From Dethiobacter sp. (lineage in GTDB: Bacteria; Bacillota_D; Dethiobacteria; Dethiobacterales; Dethiobacteraceae), in NCBI GenBank assembly GCA_018333395.1, contig JAGXSQ010000077.1, positions 1-33,045 of the forward strand: 33,045 bases of DNA, in the 5' to 3' direction. The first letter of the stretch is position 1. Each line of letters begins with the position of its first letter. The translations under genes were made by a program, and so were the position numbers. This document shows positions 1 through 7,408 of the stretch, in pieces. Below the pieces are notes generated by a model. It had not been told where the DNA came from. It made no database searches and saw only the letters and a program-made list of their open reading frames with translations.

Positions 1-1025
1 CCAGCCAGCACGCGGCCAATAACGGCGGCAGCCACGTCCCGGCTGGCAAGTTCGGCAAGCAGTTTCCGCTCCCGCTCCGGTGCTGCGGCCATAAGCAGCC
101 CGCCGGAGGTTTGCGGGTCGCAAAGCACGTCGAGCTCCCGCTCCCCTACCGCCTGATCGTTTAGAACCCAAATCCCCGGTTGCACATAGTCACGGTTAGC
201 ATAGGTACCGGCGGGAACTAAGCCCATAGCGGCCGCCTGGAGCGCACCGCGCAAAACGGGTACTTTGCTGAAACTAATCTCTAGGCTAACTTTACTGGCC
301 AAAGCCAACTCCCGGGCATGCCCAAGCAAGCCAAAGCCGGTGATATCTGTGGCGGCATGCACTTCTGTCGCCAGCATCGCCTCTGCGGCAGCACGGTTTA
401 AGGCACACATGGACATGACGGCCGCCTCTAGTTCACCCGAAGCCAACATGTCCGCCTTGGCCGCCATCAGCACTAGCCCAGTCCCTATCGGCTTGGTAAG
501 GACGAGTACGTCGCCAGGACGGGCGCCGCTATTAGTCACCAGGCAGTCCGGGCGGACAATGCCGGTGACAGACAACCCATACTTGGGCTCCTTGTCCTCC
601 ACGCTGTGTCCGCCGACAACGAGCGCCCCGGCCTCCTGCACCTTATCAGCACCACCCCGCAAAATCGCCGCCAAAATCTCCGGCCCAAGAACTCTGGAGG
701 GAAAACAGACGATATTTAAAGCTGTCAGCGGTCTAGCCCCCATGGCGTAGATATCAGAGAGAGAGTTAGCGGCAGCGATCTGGCCGAAAAGATACGGGTC
801 ATCTACCACGGGCGTAAAAAAATCGAGCGTCTGTACAAGCGCCAGGTCGTCGCTGAGACGGTAAACCGCAGCGTCAGCAAACAAATCATACCCGACCAAA
901 AGATTTTTGTCCTGCACTTGCGGTAATTGGCACAGCACCTGTGCCAGCGCCCCGGGGGGCAGCTTGACCGCTCACCCGCTACTCGTGGCTAGTTTCGTCA
1001 GCCTGACGGACTCATTCTCCGGCAT
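1..1025 (-). CDS. selD: Selenide, water dikinase (selenophosphate synthetase), Sec-containing, 3' end cut by window edge
   Basis: SelD makes selenophosphate from selenide and ATP, the selenium donor for Sec-tRNA synthesis. The frame opens [17 protein letters not shown], then an in-frame TGA (972-974, codon 18), then AVKLPPGAL. The TGA sits where other SelD proteins carry the catalytic Cys or Sec, so it reads as selenocysteine. After it the frame stays open for about 320 codons to the window edge, with typical SelD blocks (NLLVGYDLFADAAVY, TLDFFTPVVDDPYLFGQIA, VVGGHSVEDKEPKYG, DITGFGLLGHA, LCDPQTSGG). Roughly the last ten residues and the stop are missing. ATG 1025 is preceded by GGAGGTG and overlaps the selB end by 14 nt, so the two are translationally coupled. 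An automatic caller that reads TGA as stop would miss or shorten this gene. Family identity is certain; Sec rather than termination is inferred from position, conserved flanks and the full Sec machinery nearby. Confidence 0.95.
946..964 (-). promoter_or_regulatory. SECIS-like hairpin downstream of the selD UGA
   Basis: Starting 7 nt after the UGA, the selD mRNA can fold AGC-(U)-GCCCC against GGGGC-GCU: about 7-8 pairs with one bulged U and a tiny C-rich apical loop. Bacterial SECIS elements lie in this position, inside the coding region just 3' of the UGA, and known ones also carry a bulged U. The fold was worked out by eye. The apical loop does not match the E. coli fdhF loop, so recognition by this SelB is inference. 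Confidence 0.55.
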
Positions 1026-2952
1026 CCCTCTTCACCTCCCCGCAGATATCCAAGTCCAGGCGCCAGGCTACGCGTTCGTCGCCCAGGCGCCTCGTCATTT
1101 TCAGGCGGTCAAACGTCTCCAAGAGCGGCAAGACGAACTTTCTCGATGTTCCAAGTTTGTCGCGAAACTCCGCCGCCGACAACGTCCGGGCTTTGCGGAA
1201 ATGCTCGCAGAGCAACTGGCTCGCCTGGACGAAAAAATCATGGTGCAGTGCCAACTGGTCGTCAAGGCTGACCAGTTTCCCGCTCCAGAGCAGGTAATTA
1301 AGCAGGCTCTCCGCCACATCTGCTTTCAGGCCGATTCGCTCGGCCACTTCGCGGAAAACAGGCGGTGTAAAGCCACCGTCCCGGTAGAGCGCCTCCATCT
1401 CTGCCAGCCATTTGCTTTCCGCCGACCCCGGTTCGGGCCGGTGTCCGGCAGTCGCCACCAAGTCCTCGCAGACAGTAATTTTCGCGGCCTTTTCTAGGCC
1501 ACCCAGCAGATGGTCATAGACTTTCTGCGGCACTTTTTGCGGCAACGCTCCTTTCAGTTCCGCCCGCGACATACCTGCCGCCAAAGAGTGTGCCGCGTGG
1601 AAGGAAGCAAGCGTTGTCAGGAGCTTTTCCCGCCAGTCGGCAAGAGCCGCCGCCTCCACCAACAAATCCCCCACCCGCTCCACCGCCTGCTCTTTCTCCA
1701 GCCGGTCTATCAAGGCGTGCAGCGTCTCCGGCGGCAGTCCGGATTCTTTCTCCAGCGTAGCCCTTCCCACCACCACTTCCCGCCGAAGGCGCTGTAGCAG
1801 CGGAGCCGCCGGGTCACCTTTCTCCAGCTCCGCCAAACCCTCCAGCACTTCCGGCCTAAACCGCTTCTGCCGGCGCGTGCTGGCCTCCAAGACCACCCCG
1901 CCGCCGATAGTGGTCATCGGCGAGAAAGAACGGATAATATAGCGATCTCCCCTGTGGGCGACAAGCTCCTTTTCCAACCGCAGCTGTACAAGCGCCTCCC
2001 CGCCCGGCGGCAACTCTTCGCAGTCCAGCAGCACGACACGGCCTACCGCTCTGCCGGTACCAAGATAAACGTGGACACGGGACATGTTTTTTAGCGGTTT
2101 TTTCGCGCTGGCCAGCAAAAAAAGCCGCGCATCAAGAAGTGAGGCCGCCATCAGGAATCCCGGCATGGCCAGCACGCTACCCCGCTCCAGGGCCTCTTTT
2201 TCCACGCCGGACAGGTTGACAGCCGCACGTTGCCCCGCCACCGCCTCCGCCGCCAAGTCCCCGTGTACCTGCAGCTGCCGCACCCGCGCTTGCCGGCCCA
2301 GCGGTAAAATTTCTACATTCATGCCCACAGCGATCCGGCCGGCAAGCAGTGTCCCGGTCACGATAGTACCAAAGCCGGTCATACTAAAGACGCGGTCTAC
2401 CGGTAGGCGAAGCGGCGCGGCACTGTCCCTGGCCGGCATCTCCCCTGTTAGCTTGTCAATAGCCGCCAGCAGTTCGGCCAGTCCGGCGCCGGTCAGCGCG
2501 GAGACGCGAAAGAAAGGAGCCTCACCAAGAAAAGTACCCGAAAGGCTCTCTCGCACCTCTTCTTCCACCAGGTCAAGCCATTCCCGGTCCTCCGCCAGGT
2601 CTACCTTCGTCAGCACCACCAGTCCTCTGGCAATCTGCAGGAGCCGCATAATCTCCACATGCTCCCGTGTCTGCGGCATGACGCCTTCCGTAACGTCCAC
2701 CACGAGCAGCACCAAGTCAATGCCGCCGATGCCGGCCAGCATGTTGTGAATAAACCGCTCATGCCCAGGAACATCGACAACACCGGCCAGGCGACCACTA
2801 GGCAACCGGAAAGGGGCAAACCCGAGCTCAATGGAAATGCCGCGCTCCTGTTCCTCGCGCAGCCGGTCGGTGTCAACGCCTGTCAGCGCTTTAATCAGCG
2901 CCGTCTTGCCATGGTCCACGTGCCCTGCTGTGCCGACGATTACGTGAGACAC
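1012..2952 (-). CDS. selB: Selenocysteine-specific translation elongation factor SelB
   Basis: SelB is the dedicated GTPase that carries Sec-tRNA to the ribosome and reads the SECIS hairpin through its C-terminal winged helices. The 646-residue length is normal. The G domain shows G1 GHVDHGKT (10-17), G3 DVPGH (60-64) and G4 TKVD (115-118), followed by EF-Tu-like domains II/III (about 175-350) and a C-terminal half with the winged-helix content expected of SelB. The start is GTG, preceded by GAGGTG, and lies inside the end of selA (13-nt overlap); its own end overlaps selD by 14 nt. This is a tightly coupled selA-selB-selD operon. No anomalies seen. Confidence 0.97.
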   Translation of the reverse strand: MSHVIVGTAGHVDHGKTALIKALTGVDTDRLREEQERGISIELGFAPFRLPSGRLAGVVDVPGHERFIHNMLAGIGGIDLVLLVVDVTEGVMPQTREHVEIMRLLQIARGLVVLTKVDLAEDREWLDLVEEEVRESLSGTFLGEAPFFRVSALTGAGLAELLAAIDKLTGEMPARDSAAPLRLPVDRVFSMTGFGTIVTGTLLAGRIAVGMNVEILPLGRQARVRQLQVHGDLAAEAVAGQRAAVNLSGVEKEALERGSVLAMPGFLMAASLLDARLFLLASAKKPLKNMSRVHVYLGTGRAVGRVVLLDCEELPPGGEALVQLRLEKELVAHRGDRYIIRSFSPMTTIGGGVVLEASTRRQKRFRPEVLEGLAELEKGDPAAPLLQRLRREVVVGRATLEKESGLPPETLHALIDRLEKEQAVERVGDLLVEAAALADWREKLLTTLASFHAAHSLAAGMSRAELKGALPQKVPQKVYDHLLGGLEKAAKITVCEDLVATAGHRPEPGSAESKWLAEMEALYRDGGFTPPVFREVAERIGLKADVAESLLNYLLWSGKLVSLDDQLALHHDFFVQASQLLCEHFRKARTLSAAEFRDKLGTSRKFVLPLLETFDRLKMTRRLGDERVAWRLDLDICGEVKRDAGE

Positions 2953-4337
2953 CGGACCACCTCTTCCTCTTCCTCTTCCGCCACAGTCCGCAGATCAAGA
3001 AGCAAGTCGCCATCCTGTACTCTGCCCACCAGCGCCGGCTCGGCAAGACGTAACCGTCGAACCCACTCCGCGCTCGCTTCGCCGCGCAGGCGGACGGCCA
3101 CCACAAAAGTAGGCAACAAAGTCTGCGGCATAGCGCCACCGCCCACAAAAGAGCAGTCTTCACGGACACTGACGGCCAGCTTGCCGGCAGAACGCTGACG
3201 CAATACCTCTGCCAGGCGCTCCGCCCGCCGCCGTAAAGTTTCCGGCGGCACGGTCAGCATAGCCAGCACCGGGATTTCCCGCAACGGCTCGCCCGTCAGG
3301 TAAATGCGCAGTGTCGCCTCCAGAGCCGCCAGAGTCAGCTTATCGGGCCGGAGCGCCCGCATCAGCTGATTTTTTCTGACACGCTCCACCAGTTCCCGCC
3401 GTCCAATGATCAACCCGACCTGCGGCCCGCCCAGGAGCTTGTCCCCGCTCAGCGTCAGCAAGTCAACACCTGAGGCAATACGCTCTTTCACCAGCGGCTC
3501 TTTGGCCAAACCAAAAGGAACAAGATCCACCAGCACGCCGCTGCCCAGATCTTCCAGCAGCAGCAGCCCGGCCTCTCTGGCCAGAGGCGCCAGTTCGCCG
3601 ACGTCCACGGCCGCAGTAAAGCCCACCACCCGGTAGTTGCTGGTATGGACCTTGAAAATAAGCGCCGTCTCGTCGTCCAGGGCCTCCCGGTAGTCGGACA
3701 GGCGCGTCTTATTGGTCGTCCCCACTTCCACAAGACGCGCGCCACTCGCCTTCATCACCTCCGGAATACGGAAGCTACCGCCTATTTCCACCAGTTCACC
3801 GCGGGAAACAATCACCTTCCGGCCGGCGGCCAGCGTGTTCAGGCAAAGCAACACCGCCGCCGCATTGTTGTTCACGACACAGCCCGCCTCCGCGCCGGTC
3901 AGACTGATCAACAGCTTTTCCACCAAGTCGTGTCTGGAACCGCGCTTCCCTTCCGCCAAATCAAGCTCCAGATTGCAAAAGCCGGCCGCCGCCAGTACCG
4001 CCTGCCTAGCCGCTGCCGCCAGCGGCGCCCTCCCCAGATTCGTGTGCAAAACAGTTCCCGTAGCGTTAATCACCCGGCGCAGTGCCGGACGGTCCAGCGT
4101 TTGCAGCCAAGCATCCAAGCGCAGGGCTATCTCTTCCGGCGTCATAGCCAGCCCTGCCAACTGCTCTTCGCTCGTGGCTGATAAAATACGCTGCCGCAAA
4201 GAGGCGACGATTTCCTGGACGCCCCGCACTAACAGGTTGTGAGGATAAGCTGCCGGCGCTGTCCGCTGGTAAATGCTCACAACCACATCTACAGCCGGCA
4301 AAGCACGCAGGAACGGTTGCCGCCAGTTTTCAGCCAT
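2940..4337 (-). CDS. selA: L-seryl-tRNA(Sec) selenium transferase
   Basis: SelA is a PLP enzyme that converts Ser-tRNA(Sec) to Sec-tRNA(Sec) using selenophosphate. The protein is about 465 residues, the usual size. It has the N-terminal helical region, the block [17 protein letters not shown] (about 90-107), the NNNAAAVLL segment, and the PLP-lysine motif [11 protein letters not shown] with Lys300. An upstream in-frame GTG (4346) would add MKK, but GGGTGA lies 6 nt before ATG 4337 and overlaps that GTG, so ATG 4337 is preferred. It is the first gene of the selA-selB-selD operon, a few tens of bases behind a good promoter. Confidence 0.96.
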   Translation of the reverse strand: MAENWRQPFLRALPAVDVVVSIYQRTAPAAYPHNLLVRGVQEIVASLRQRILSATSEEQLAGLAMTPEEIALRLDAWLQTLDRPALRRVINATGTVLHTNLGRAPLAAAARQAVLAAAGFCNLELDLAEGKRGSRHDLVEKLLISLTGAEAGCVVNNNAAAVLLCLNTLAAGRKVIVSRGELVEIGGSFRIPEVMKASGARLVEVGTTNKTRLSDYREALDDETALIFKVHTSNYRVVGFTAAVDVGELAPLAREAGLLLLEDLGSGVLVDLVPFGLAKEPLVKERIASGVDLLTLSGDKLLGGPQVGLIIGRRELVERVRKNQLMRALRPDKLTLAALEATLRIYLTGEPLREIPVLAMLTVPPETLRRRAERLAEVLRQRSAGKLAVSVREDCSFVGGGAMPQTLLPTFVVAVRLRGEASAEWVRRLRLAEPALVGRVQDGDLLLDLRTVAEEEEEEVVRCLT

Positions 4338-4367
4338 TTTTTTCACCCGCTGACGTATTTTTCTTTA

Positions 4368-4396
4368 ATTATACTCATTTTAACGGCCAAGGGCAA
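4368..4396 (-). promoter_or_regulatory. Sigma-A-type promoter of the selABD operon
   Basis: On the minus strand TTGCCC (4391-4396) and TATAAT (4368-4373) are separated by exactly 17 nt. The predicted start lies about 25 nt before the selA ATG. This is a sequence match by eye only. Confidence 0.65.
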
Positions 4397-4404
4397 GGAG
4401 CGGC

Positions 4405-4421
4405 ACAACGAAGCTTGTTGT
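4405..4421. repeat. Imperfect palindrome between divergent promoters
   Basis: ACAAC-G-AAGCTT-GTTGT is a dyad with one extra base. It lies upstream of the selA -35 and overlaps the -35 of the rightward promoter, a place where a regulator could act on either gene. No known regulator site is recognised. Confidence 0.3.
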
Positions 4422-4446
4422 GACAGGTAAAAACATAGAGTATAAT
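4418..4446 (+). promoter_or_regulatory. Sigma-A-type promoter of the half-MFS gene
   Basis: TTGTGA (4418-4423), a 17-nt spacer and a perfect TATAAT (4441-4446) lie about 50 nt upstream of the ATG at 4499. Confidence 0.65.
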
Positions 4447-4498
4447 AATACCACCCGGAAAAACATCCTGGCGAATGCGCCTAAGGGGCTCAACCTTT

Positions 4499-5101
4499 AT
4501 GAAAGTACCACCATCCAGGCAAGACAAAAATTACAAAGCGATACTTACCGCGAATGCCTTTGTCTCCTTCGCAGATGGTTTTTATTATCCGCTCCTGCTG
4601 GCCTTTCTTGCCGACATCGGCGGCGTACCGCTGATGGGCCTTGGCCTAGGGATAATCACCATCTTTGACTCGCTCAGTTCATATATTGCCGGGGAATTAT
4701 CTGATACTCACGGCAGGAAACCATACCTAGTGGCGAGCGCCATTATCAGCCCTGTTATTTTTATCTCCTATCCTCTGCTACCACTACTGGAGCAGATAAG
4801 CCATGAGCTAATGTTAACAGTTCTCCTCTTGCTACTAATCATCGACGGCATCACAGATGGTGTCTGGGATACAGTCGAAGCCATTTATTTGGGAGACATT
4901 ACCGTCAAGGTCTTCAGGGGAAGCCGGATGGGCACCTACTGGGGCGTAGGAGGCACCATCTTCGGGGCCGCCACGATTATAGCGGGTTTTTCCGGCCTCT
5001 ATATTGACTTTCTCACGTCCGCAATTATCGTAGCCTTGATTTATCTGGCGGGAATCTTTATGCTCCTGCGAATCAAGGAATCCGCACTGAAACCTGATTA
5101 G
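4499..5101 (+). CDS. Six-helix half-size MFS-type membrane protein
   Basis: The 200-residue product has six hydrophobic segments and a textbook MFS motif A, GELSDTHGRKP, between helices 2 and 3. It therefore corresponds to the N-terminal half of a 12-helix major facilitator transporter. It ends with a normal stop after a short basic/acidic tail (LLRIKESALKPD), and no second half follows in any frame. ATG 4499 is chosen because AAGGGG lies 10 nt upstream; an ATG at 4475 in the same frame has no ribosome site. It has its own promoter and runs away from selA. It could be a half-transporter that dimerises or a decayed, truncated gene; the substrate cannot be told. Confidence 0.7.
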   Translation: MKVPPSRQDKNYKAILTANAFVSFADGFYYPLLLAFLADIGGVPLMGLGLGIITIFDSLSSYIAGELSDTHGRKPYLVASAIISPVIFISYPLLPLLEQISHELMLTVLLLLLIIDGITDGVWDTVEAIYLGDITVKVFRGSRMGTYWGVGGTIFGAATIIAGFSGLYIDFLTSAIIVALIYLAGIFMLLRIKESALKPD

Positions 5102-5308
5102 AAAAACGGACTACAACCCTAGTTTGGCTGTGTTTAATGGAGCCCCTTTTGGCGGTCGTTTTTTCCGGTCCTGCCTGTAAAAGCGCTACTCCAGGAAGGA
5201 ACCTGTCAGAAGATGGCGAATAGATGACGATATCTGGAATACCGGGAATCATGCCGCTAAGGCGGCGTCTGGAACAGTATCACGACTAACATATCAGGAG
5301 GGATGGGC

Positions 5309-5680
5309 TTGTCTCAGTTTACGGCAAAAGTACTGGTCTGTGATGATTCATTGCTTATCAGGAAACAACTGACGGATTTCCTCGCTCAATTTGGCACCTA
5401 TGAACTTTTTCAGGCAACAAGGGGCGATGAAGCCCTCAAGGTTTTCGAGGAAACCCGGCCGGATATCGTCTTCCTTGATATAGTTATGCCGGAACTGGAC
5501 GGGTTGGAGTGCCTGAAGCTCATGAAAAAGATTCATCCGGGTGTAAAAGTGGTTATGCTTTCCTCGTTGGGAACTAAAGAAAATCTCCGTACGGCACTAG
5601 ACTTGGGTGCGGTTGACTTTATTCAGAAGCCCTGGAAGAAAGACCAACTGACACAAATACTGGCCAGGCTGAAAGGTTAG
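5309..5680 (+). CDS. Single-domain CheY-like response regulator
   Basis: A stand-alone receiver of 123 residues. It shows the acidic pair in VCDDS (Asp12/13), phospho-acceptor Asp57 in FLDIVMPELDG, the switch Ser in VMLSSLG and the conserved Lys in IQKPW. There is no output domain, so it should act through protein-protein contact, as CheY does. The start is TTG 5309: AGGAGG at 5296-5301 is 7 nt from it, whereas the in-frame ATG at 5303 is only one base from the ribosome site. The next gene begins 10 nt after the stop and encodes a CheX-like domain, a receiver phosphatase family, so the pair probably forms a phosphorylation/dephosphorylation module. No kinase is adjacent. Confidence 0.9.
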   Translation: MSQFTAKVLVCDDSLLIRKQLTDFLAQFGTYELFQATRGDEALKVFEETRPDIVFLDIVMPELDGLECLKLMKKIHPGVKVVMLSSLGTKENLRTALDLGAVDFIQKPWKKDQLTQILARLKG

Positions 5681-5690
5681 GTAATAGCAG

Positions 5691-6578
5691 ATGTATGACA
5701 AGTATTTTGGCCACTTTCTGCTGAACAAAGGAACGTTGACCGCAGACATACTGAAAGAGCTGCTCGCATCACAGCAAAATGTCCGGGTGAAGCTTGGCAT
5801 GTTGGCCATAAAACAAGGGCTGATGACTGGGAAACAGGTAGAAGAAGTCACTCAGCTACAGCGTACCATGGACAAAAAGTTCGGCGAAATAGCCGAGTTA
5901 AAGGGTTATCTGACAGACAGTCAGGTAGGTGAACTGCTGAAAACGCAGTCGGAAAGCGCTAACCTGCGGCTGAGTCAGGCTGCCATCGATATGGGTTATC
6001 TGAGCTACGAACAGCTTGAAAAGGAACTGACTGCTTTTGAGAAGGAGTCGGGGTTAAGCCAGATACAGATTATGGCTCTGCAAAACGGCGACCCGGACAA
6101 GATTGTTAAAGAGCTCCTCGCCTTCGCTGCGTGTGACCATACTAAAGCTTTATGCCAGGACTACGTCGCACTTTTACTGCGCAATATTGTCCGTTTTCTT
6201 GACGAACAGCCTTGGTTGGCGCCACACCCCGCCGAAAATGCTAAAGAGGCCGAACTGGTAGCGCAGCAAACGCTTATCGGCCCTGATGGTGAACTTCTGA
6301 GCAATCTTTATATGACCAAAGAATTCTTCTATAGGCTGGCCTCCGCCTTTGCCAAAATCGATGTGACCGATGATGAAGAAATGGCTCATGCTGCAGTCGG
6401 AGAGTTTTTAAACTTGCACAACGGCCTTTTCGCCGTGAACATGTCCGAAAAAAACCAGCGCTTTAAACTCGAACCTCCGGAAATTTTGTCCGGAGAGACT
6501 GACCTCATGGGCTGTTATGTAGAGATTTACATAAGTTTTGGGTGCTGCGGCTTGTTGCTTGCCAAAAAGCCCCGGTAA
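5691..6578 (+). CDS. Four MshEN-like repeats fused to a CheX-like (CheC/CheX phosphatase) domain
   Basis: 295 residues. Residues 5-115 hold four copies of a motif of the form hG-x6-G-x-[LM]-x3-Q-x-x-x-L, with the second Gly at 14, 43, 72 and 102 (spacing 29, 29, 30). This resembles the MshEN/T2SSE_N motif that binds cyclic-di-GMP in type II secretion and pilus ATPases. Residues about 130-295 resemble CheX: E238-F-L-N241 matches the E-x2-N phosphatase signature, with a Pro 21-22 residues later (P262/263). It sits 10 nt behind the receiver gene and is presumably co-translated with it; the ribosome site is weak. The likely role is dephosphorylating the neighbouring receiver under control of a ligand, possibly cyclic-di-GMP. 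The CheX assignment rests on the short motif and context; ligand binding is inference. Confidence 0.75.
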   Translation: MYDKYFGHFLLNKGTLTADILKELLASQQNVRVKLGMLAIKQGLMTGKQVEEVTQLQRTMDKKFGEIAELKGYLTDSQVGELLKTQSESANLRLSQAAIDMGYLSYEQLEKELTAFEKESGLSQIQIMALQNGDPDKIVKELLAFAACDHTKALCQDYVALLLRNIVRFLDEQPWLAPHPAENAKEAELVAQQTLIGPDGELLSNLYMTKEFFYRLASAFAKIDVTDDEEMAHAAVGEFLNLHNGLFAVNMSEKNQRFKLEPPEILSGETDLMGCYVEIYISFGCCGLLLAKKPR

Positions 6579-6648
6579 ATCCGCGCCGTGCTTTGGCAAC
6601 TCCCTTTGAAGTTGCGGCGAAATTGTGTAAAACCAGAAACAAGCCATA

Positions 6649-6678
6649 ACAGCCCCCGGAGAAATCTCCGGGGGCTGT
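6649..6678. terminator. Bidirectional terminator-like hairpin
   Basis: A perfect 14-bp GC-rich inverted repeat (ACAGCCCCCGGAGA and its complement, 2-nt centre) lies between the convergent CheX-like and coiled-coil genes. T-tracts on both sides are short, so it may be only partly rho-independent. Confidence 0.7.
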
Positions 6679-6705
6679 TGCTTTGATGAGTTTAGTTTTC
6701 TTATC

Positions 6706-7230
6706 CTACCGCAGAAAAAGAGCCAAGCCTACTGTAGACACAGCTACTGTCAGCAGCGTTGCAATTACCCACCCCTGCAAGCCATTTAGTTTTTGCTCCA
6801 TCTCCTGCCGCGAAGAAGCGCTCTCTTGGCGAAGACCGAGAATCTCTTGGCGCAGAGAAGCAGTTTCTTCTTTACTCTCTTGGCGAAGAGCACCTATCTC
6901 TTGGCGCAGACTGCTTTCCACAGCACCTATCGCCTGGCGCAAAGAAGCAGTTTCTTCTTTACTCTCTTGGCGAAGAGCACCTATCTCTTGGCGCAGACTG
7001 CTTTCCACAGCACCTATCGCCTGGCGCAAAGAAGCAGTTTCTTCTTTACTCTCTTGGCGAAGAGCACCTATCTCTTGGCGCAGACTGCTTTCCACAGCTT
7101 TTAGTTCCAGCCGGACATCCCGTATCTCCTGCCGGATGTCTTTTAGCTCGCTTTGCACCCAGCCCCCTAGGAATAAAGACTGCCCAAGTTGGCGATATTC
7201 TTCAGCAATGTCCCTTTTCTGCTCTTCCAC
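6706..7230 (-). CDS. Coiled-coil repeat protein with C-terminal membrane anchor
   Basis: No family is recognised. The 174-residue product is an almost continuous charged coiled coil with recurrent S-L-R-Q / A-L-R-Q units in a 29-residue repeat (present 2.8 times), ending in one hydrophobic helix (about 145-172, GWVIATLLTVAVSTVGLALF) and Arg. The design is a tail-anchored rod exposed to the cytoplasm or outside. GTG 7230 is preferred because AAGGGGG lies 8 nt upstream; a GTG at 7263 (185 residues) is possible. It is flanked by hairpins on both sides, so it is probably monocistronic. Because 87 is a multiple of three, copy number can change without shifting the frame. Confidence 0.75.
   Translation of the reverse strand: MEEQKRDIAEEYRQLGQSLFLGGWVQSELKDIRQEIRDVRLELKAVESSLRQEIGALRQESKEETASLRQAIGAVESSLRQEIGALRQESKEETASLRQAIGAVESSLRQEIGALRQESKEETASLRQEILGLRQESASSRQEMEQKLNGLQGWVIATLLTVAVSTVGLALFLR
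6857..7098. repeat. Perfect 87-nt tandem repeat (2.8 copies)
   Basis: Units start at 6857, 6944 and 7031. The first two are identical and the third matches for 68 nt. Repeats this exact inside a gene indicate recent duplication or ongoing homogenisation. They make all six frames look open here. Confidence 0.95.
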
Positions 7231-7336
7231 AGTCCACACCCCCTTCAATTCCCAGTTTAGCACAAAGCCATGTTCCCCGCAACCTCATTATCAGTCGGTG
7301 AGAATGACGAAAGAGCCGACTTTGACGTGATTCCGC

Positions 7337-7359
7337 ATCGCACTGTTAGGCAGTGCGAT
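7337..7359. repeat. 9-bp inverted repeat
   Basis: ATCGCACTG, a 5-nt centre and CAGTGCGAT form a perfect stem just beyond the terminator of the surface-protein gene. There is no T-tract on its 3' side in either direction. Confidence 0.5.
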
Positions 7360-7368
7360 AAAAGAAAG

Positions 7369-7390
7369 CCCCGGAGGCTTCCCTCCGGGG
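7369..7390 (-). terminator. Terminator of the surface-protein gene
   Basis: CCCCGGAGG and CCTCCGGGG form a 9-bp stem with a 4-nt loop. On the minus strand it is followed by CTTTCTTTT, and it lies 19 nt after the stop of the secreted repeat protein. Confidence 0.85.
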
Positions 7391-7408
7391 TCTTGGTTTT
7401 TGATGATG

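Noticed and set aside
265..750. 161-codon plus-strand open frame
   Set aside because: It lies opposite selD, whose minus-strand frame has family motifs throughout; no ribosome site or recognisable domain.
972..974. TGA in selD as a nonsense mutation
   Set aside because: It falls exactly at the conserved Sec/Cys position, the frame is conserved on both sides, and selA, selB and tRNA-Sec are all present.
2084..2749. 221-codon plus-strand frame rich in Ser/Arg
   Set aside because: Antisense to selB; composition is that of a GC-rich shadow frame.
6857..7098. CRISPR-like array
   Set aside because: Units are contiguous with no unique spacers and encode in-frame protein repeats.
6683..7330. Long plus-strand frames over the tandem repeats
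   Set aside because: Because the repeat is a multiple of three and lacks stops, all frames stay open; only the minus frame has a ribosome site, a coiled-coil pattern and a membrane helix.
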